Positions 6,377-7,096 of a stretch of DNA of 7,096 nt are shown here, piece by piece. Within the stretch, counting starts at the first letter, position 1. Every line of letters begins with the position of its first letter. Both the position numbers and the translations under genes were made by a program. The stretch covers positions 1-7,096 of the forward strand of contig MGSU01000205.1 in NCBI GenBank assembly GCA_001799195.1. Reading direction: 5' to 3'. Below the pieces are notes generated by a model, which was not told where the DNA came from, searched no databases, and saw only the letters and a program-made list of their open reading frames with translations. Origin of the DNA: Deltaproteobacteria bacterium RIFOXYA12_FULL_61_11 (GTDB taxonomy: Bacteria; Bdellovibrionota_F; JAHFAK01; YA12-FULL-61-11).

Positions 6377-7096
6377 TCCTCGCCGTTATGAGGTTCATTC
6401 CCCGTTCGACCTGGCCGAAGCCCTCCGATTGCTCGCGCTCCGCCCCGGTGCTCTGCGCCCTCTGGCCGGAGGTACCGATCTCCTGGTTCTCACGGCTACC
6501 GGTGTTCTGCCCGAGGCCGAGTTCCTGGAGCTCTCCGGCTTGAGCGAGTTGCGTGGGATCGAGGTCAGGGACGACGAGGTGTCTCTCGGAGCCCTGACCA
6601 CCTTCACCGAGCTCCGCCGGCACCCGGTCATGCAGGCCGAATTCCCGGCCTTGGTCCGTGCCGCAAGGGAAACCGGGGCCGTGGCTATTCAGAATCGGGG
6701 AACCTTGGGCGGCAATATCGCCGGGGCCTCGCCCGCGGCCGACTCGCCGCCTCCGCTCCTCTGCTACGAGGCGAAGGTCGAGTTGCGCTCCGCGGATAGC
6801 TCCCGCCTGCTCGAATACCGCAACTTCCACCTCGCGTACCGCCGCACCGCGCTGAAGCCGGACGAGCTTATCACCCGCATCCTCCTGCCGCGGAGGCGGA
6901 GGGAGGGAGTGCATTACTTCCGCAAGGTCGGGCCGCGAAAGGCCCAGGCCATTTCCAAACTGGTCGTGGCCGGTTACGGCACGCTGTCCGAAGCGGGAAC
7001 CGTCGCCGAGCTGTTCCTGGCCATGGGGGCGGTAGCACCGACCGCGGTGCGTTGCCGGACCCTCGAGGAGTTCCTGTTGGGGAAGCGTCTCGACCC
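6366..7096 (+). CDS. Xanthine dehydrogenase-family FAD-binding subunit, N-terminal part (3' end outside window)
   Basis: The frame stays open from ATG 6366 to the right edge, giving 243 complete codons of a family usually about 280-300 aa, so most of the protein is present. This subunit (equivalent to E. coli XdhB) binds FAD and passes electrons to NAD+ or another acceptor. The FAD domain shows P-L-A-G-G-T-D-L-L at residues 32-40. It also shows Q-N-R-G-T-L-G-G-N-I-A-G-A-S-P-A-A-D at 109-126, the family's FAD-pyrophosphate signature. The C-terminal flavin-subunit domain begins near 180, with F-R-K-V-G-P-R-K-A-Q-A-I-S-K. The region after the signature holds only Cys133, so the 4Fe-4S insertion of 4-hydroxybenzoyl-CoA reductase beta subunits is absent. 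The start overlaps the 2Fe-2S gene by 11 nt in another frame. I see no frameshift. Confidence 0.94.
   Translation, partial: MAADPRRYEVHSPFDLAEALRLLALRPGALRPLAGGTDLLVLTATGVLPEAEFLELSGLSELRGIEVRDDEVSLGALTTFTELRRHPVMQAEFPALVRAARETGAVAIQNRGTLGGNIAGASPAADSPPPLLCYEAKVELRSADSSRLLEYRNFHLAYRRTALKPDELITRILLPRRRREGVHYFRKVGPRKAQAISKLVVAGYGTLSEAGTVAELFLAMGAVAPTAVRCRTLEEFLLGKRLD

Noticed and set aside
1-7096. A new multi-gene defence, mobile or biosynthetic system
   Set aside because: There are no nuclease, transposase, integrase, toxin-antitoxin or biosynthetic genes, no terminal repeats, and no sharp composition change. The genes fall into one standard enzyme operon and two unrelated-looking exported proteins.

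Overview
The window is GC-rich bacterial DNA, probably above 60% G+C by eye. Codon third positions are strongly G/C, which explains the many long shadow reading frames. The style suggests a Gram-negative bacterium with elaborate secreted proteins, possibly Myxococcota or another delta-proteobacterial-type lineage. The clues are a large beta-propeller-like protein with an Asp/Ser/Thr/Pro linker, and a lipoprotein with an acidic tether, a pentapeptide repeat tract and a PKD/Ig-like end domain. This placement is an inference from style only; the window has no rRNA, tRNA or phylogenetic marker gene.

Layout: (1) 1-1911, plus strand, the 3' part of a large beta-propeller-like protein that enters from the left edge. 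(2) 1949-3412, minus strand, a predicted lipoprotein of unknown function, convergent with the first gene across a 37-bp gap. (3) 3413-3644, a 232-bp divergent intergenic region holding a plausible sigma70-type promoter (TGGACT, 17 bp, TATAGT) for the rightward operon. (4) 3645-7096, plus strand, a tightly packed three-gene operon for a molybdenum hydroxylase of the xanthine dehydrogenase family: large molybdopterin subunit (747 aa), small 2Fe-2S subunit (161 aa) and the start of the FAD subunit, which runs off the right edge. The 2-nt gap, the 11-nt overlap and strong Shine-Dalgarno sites point to co-translation of the subunits.

Together the last three genes would make a heterotrimer. The substrate is hydroxylated at the Mo centre, electrons pass through two 2Fe-2S clusters to FAD, and then to NAD+ or another acceptor. 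The key Mo-site residues of bovine xanthine oxidoreductase can be matched (Gln767, Glu802, Arg880, Glu1261). The CO dehydrogenase Cys motif and the Cys-rich insertion of 4-hydroxybenzoyl-CoA reductase are absent, so a purine or other N-heterocycle or aldehyde hydroxylase is most likely. The exact substrate cannot be read from the sequence.

I found no mobile element, CRISPR array, RNA gene or clear sign of a new multi-gene system. The least explained object is the lipoprotein, with its A-[LIV]-P-x-[SG] pentapeptide tract and an unrecognised middle region.
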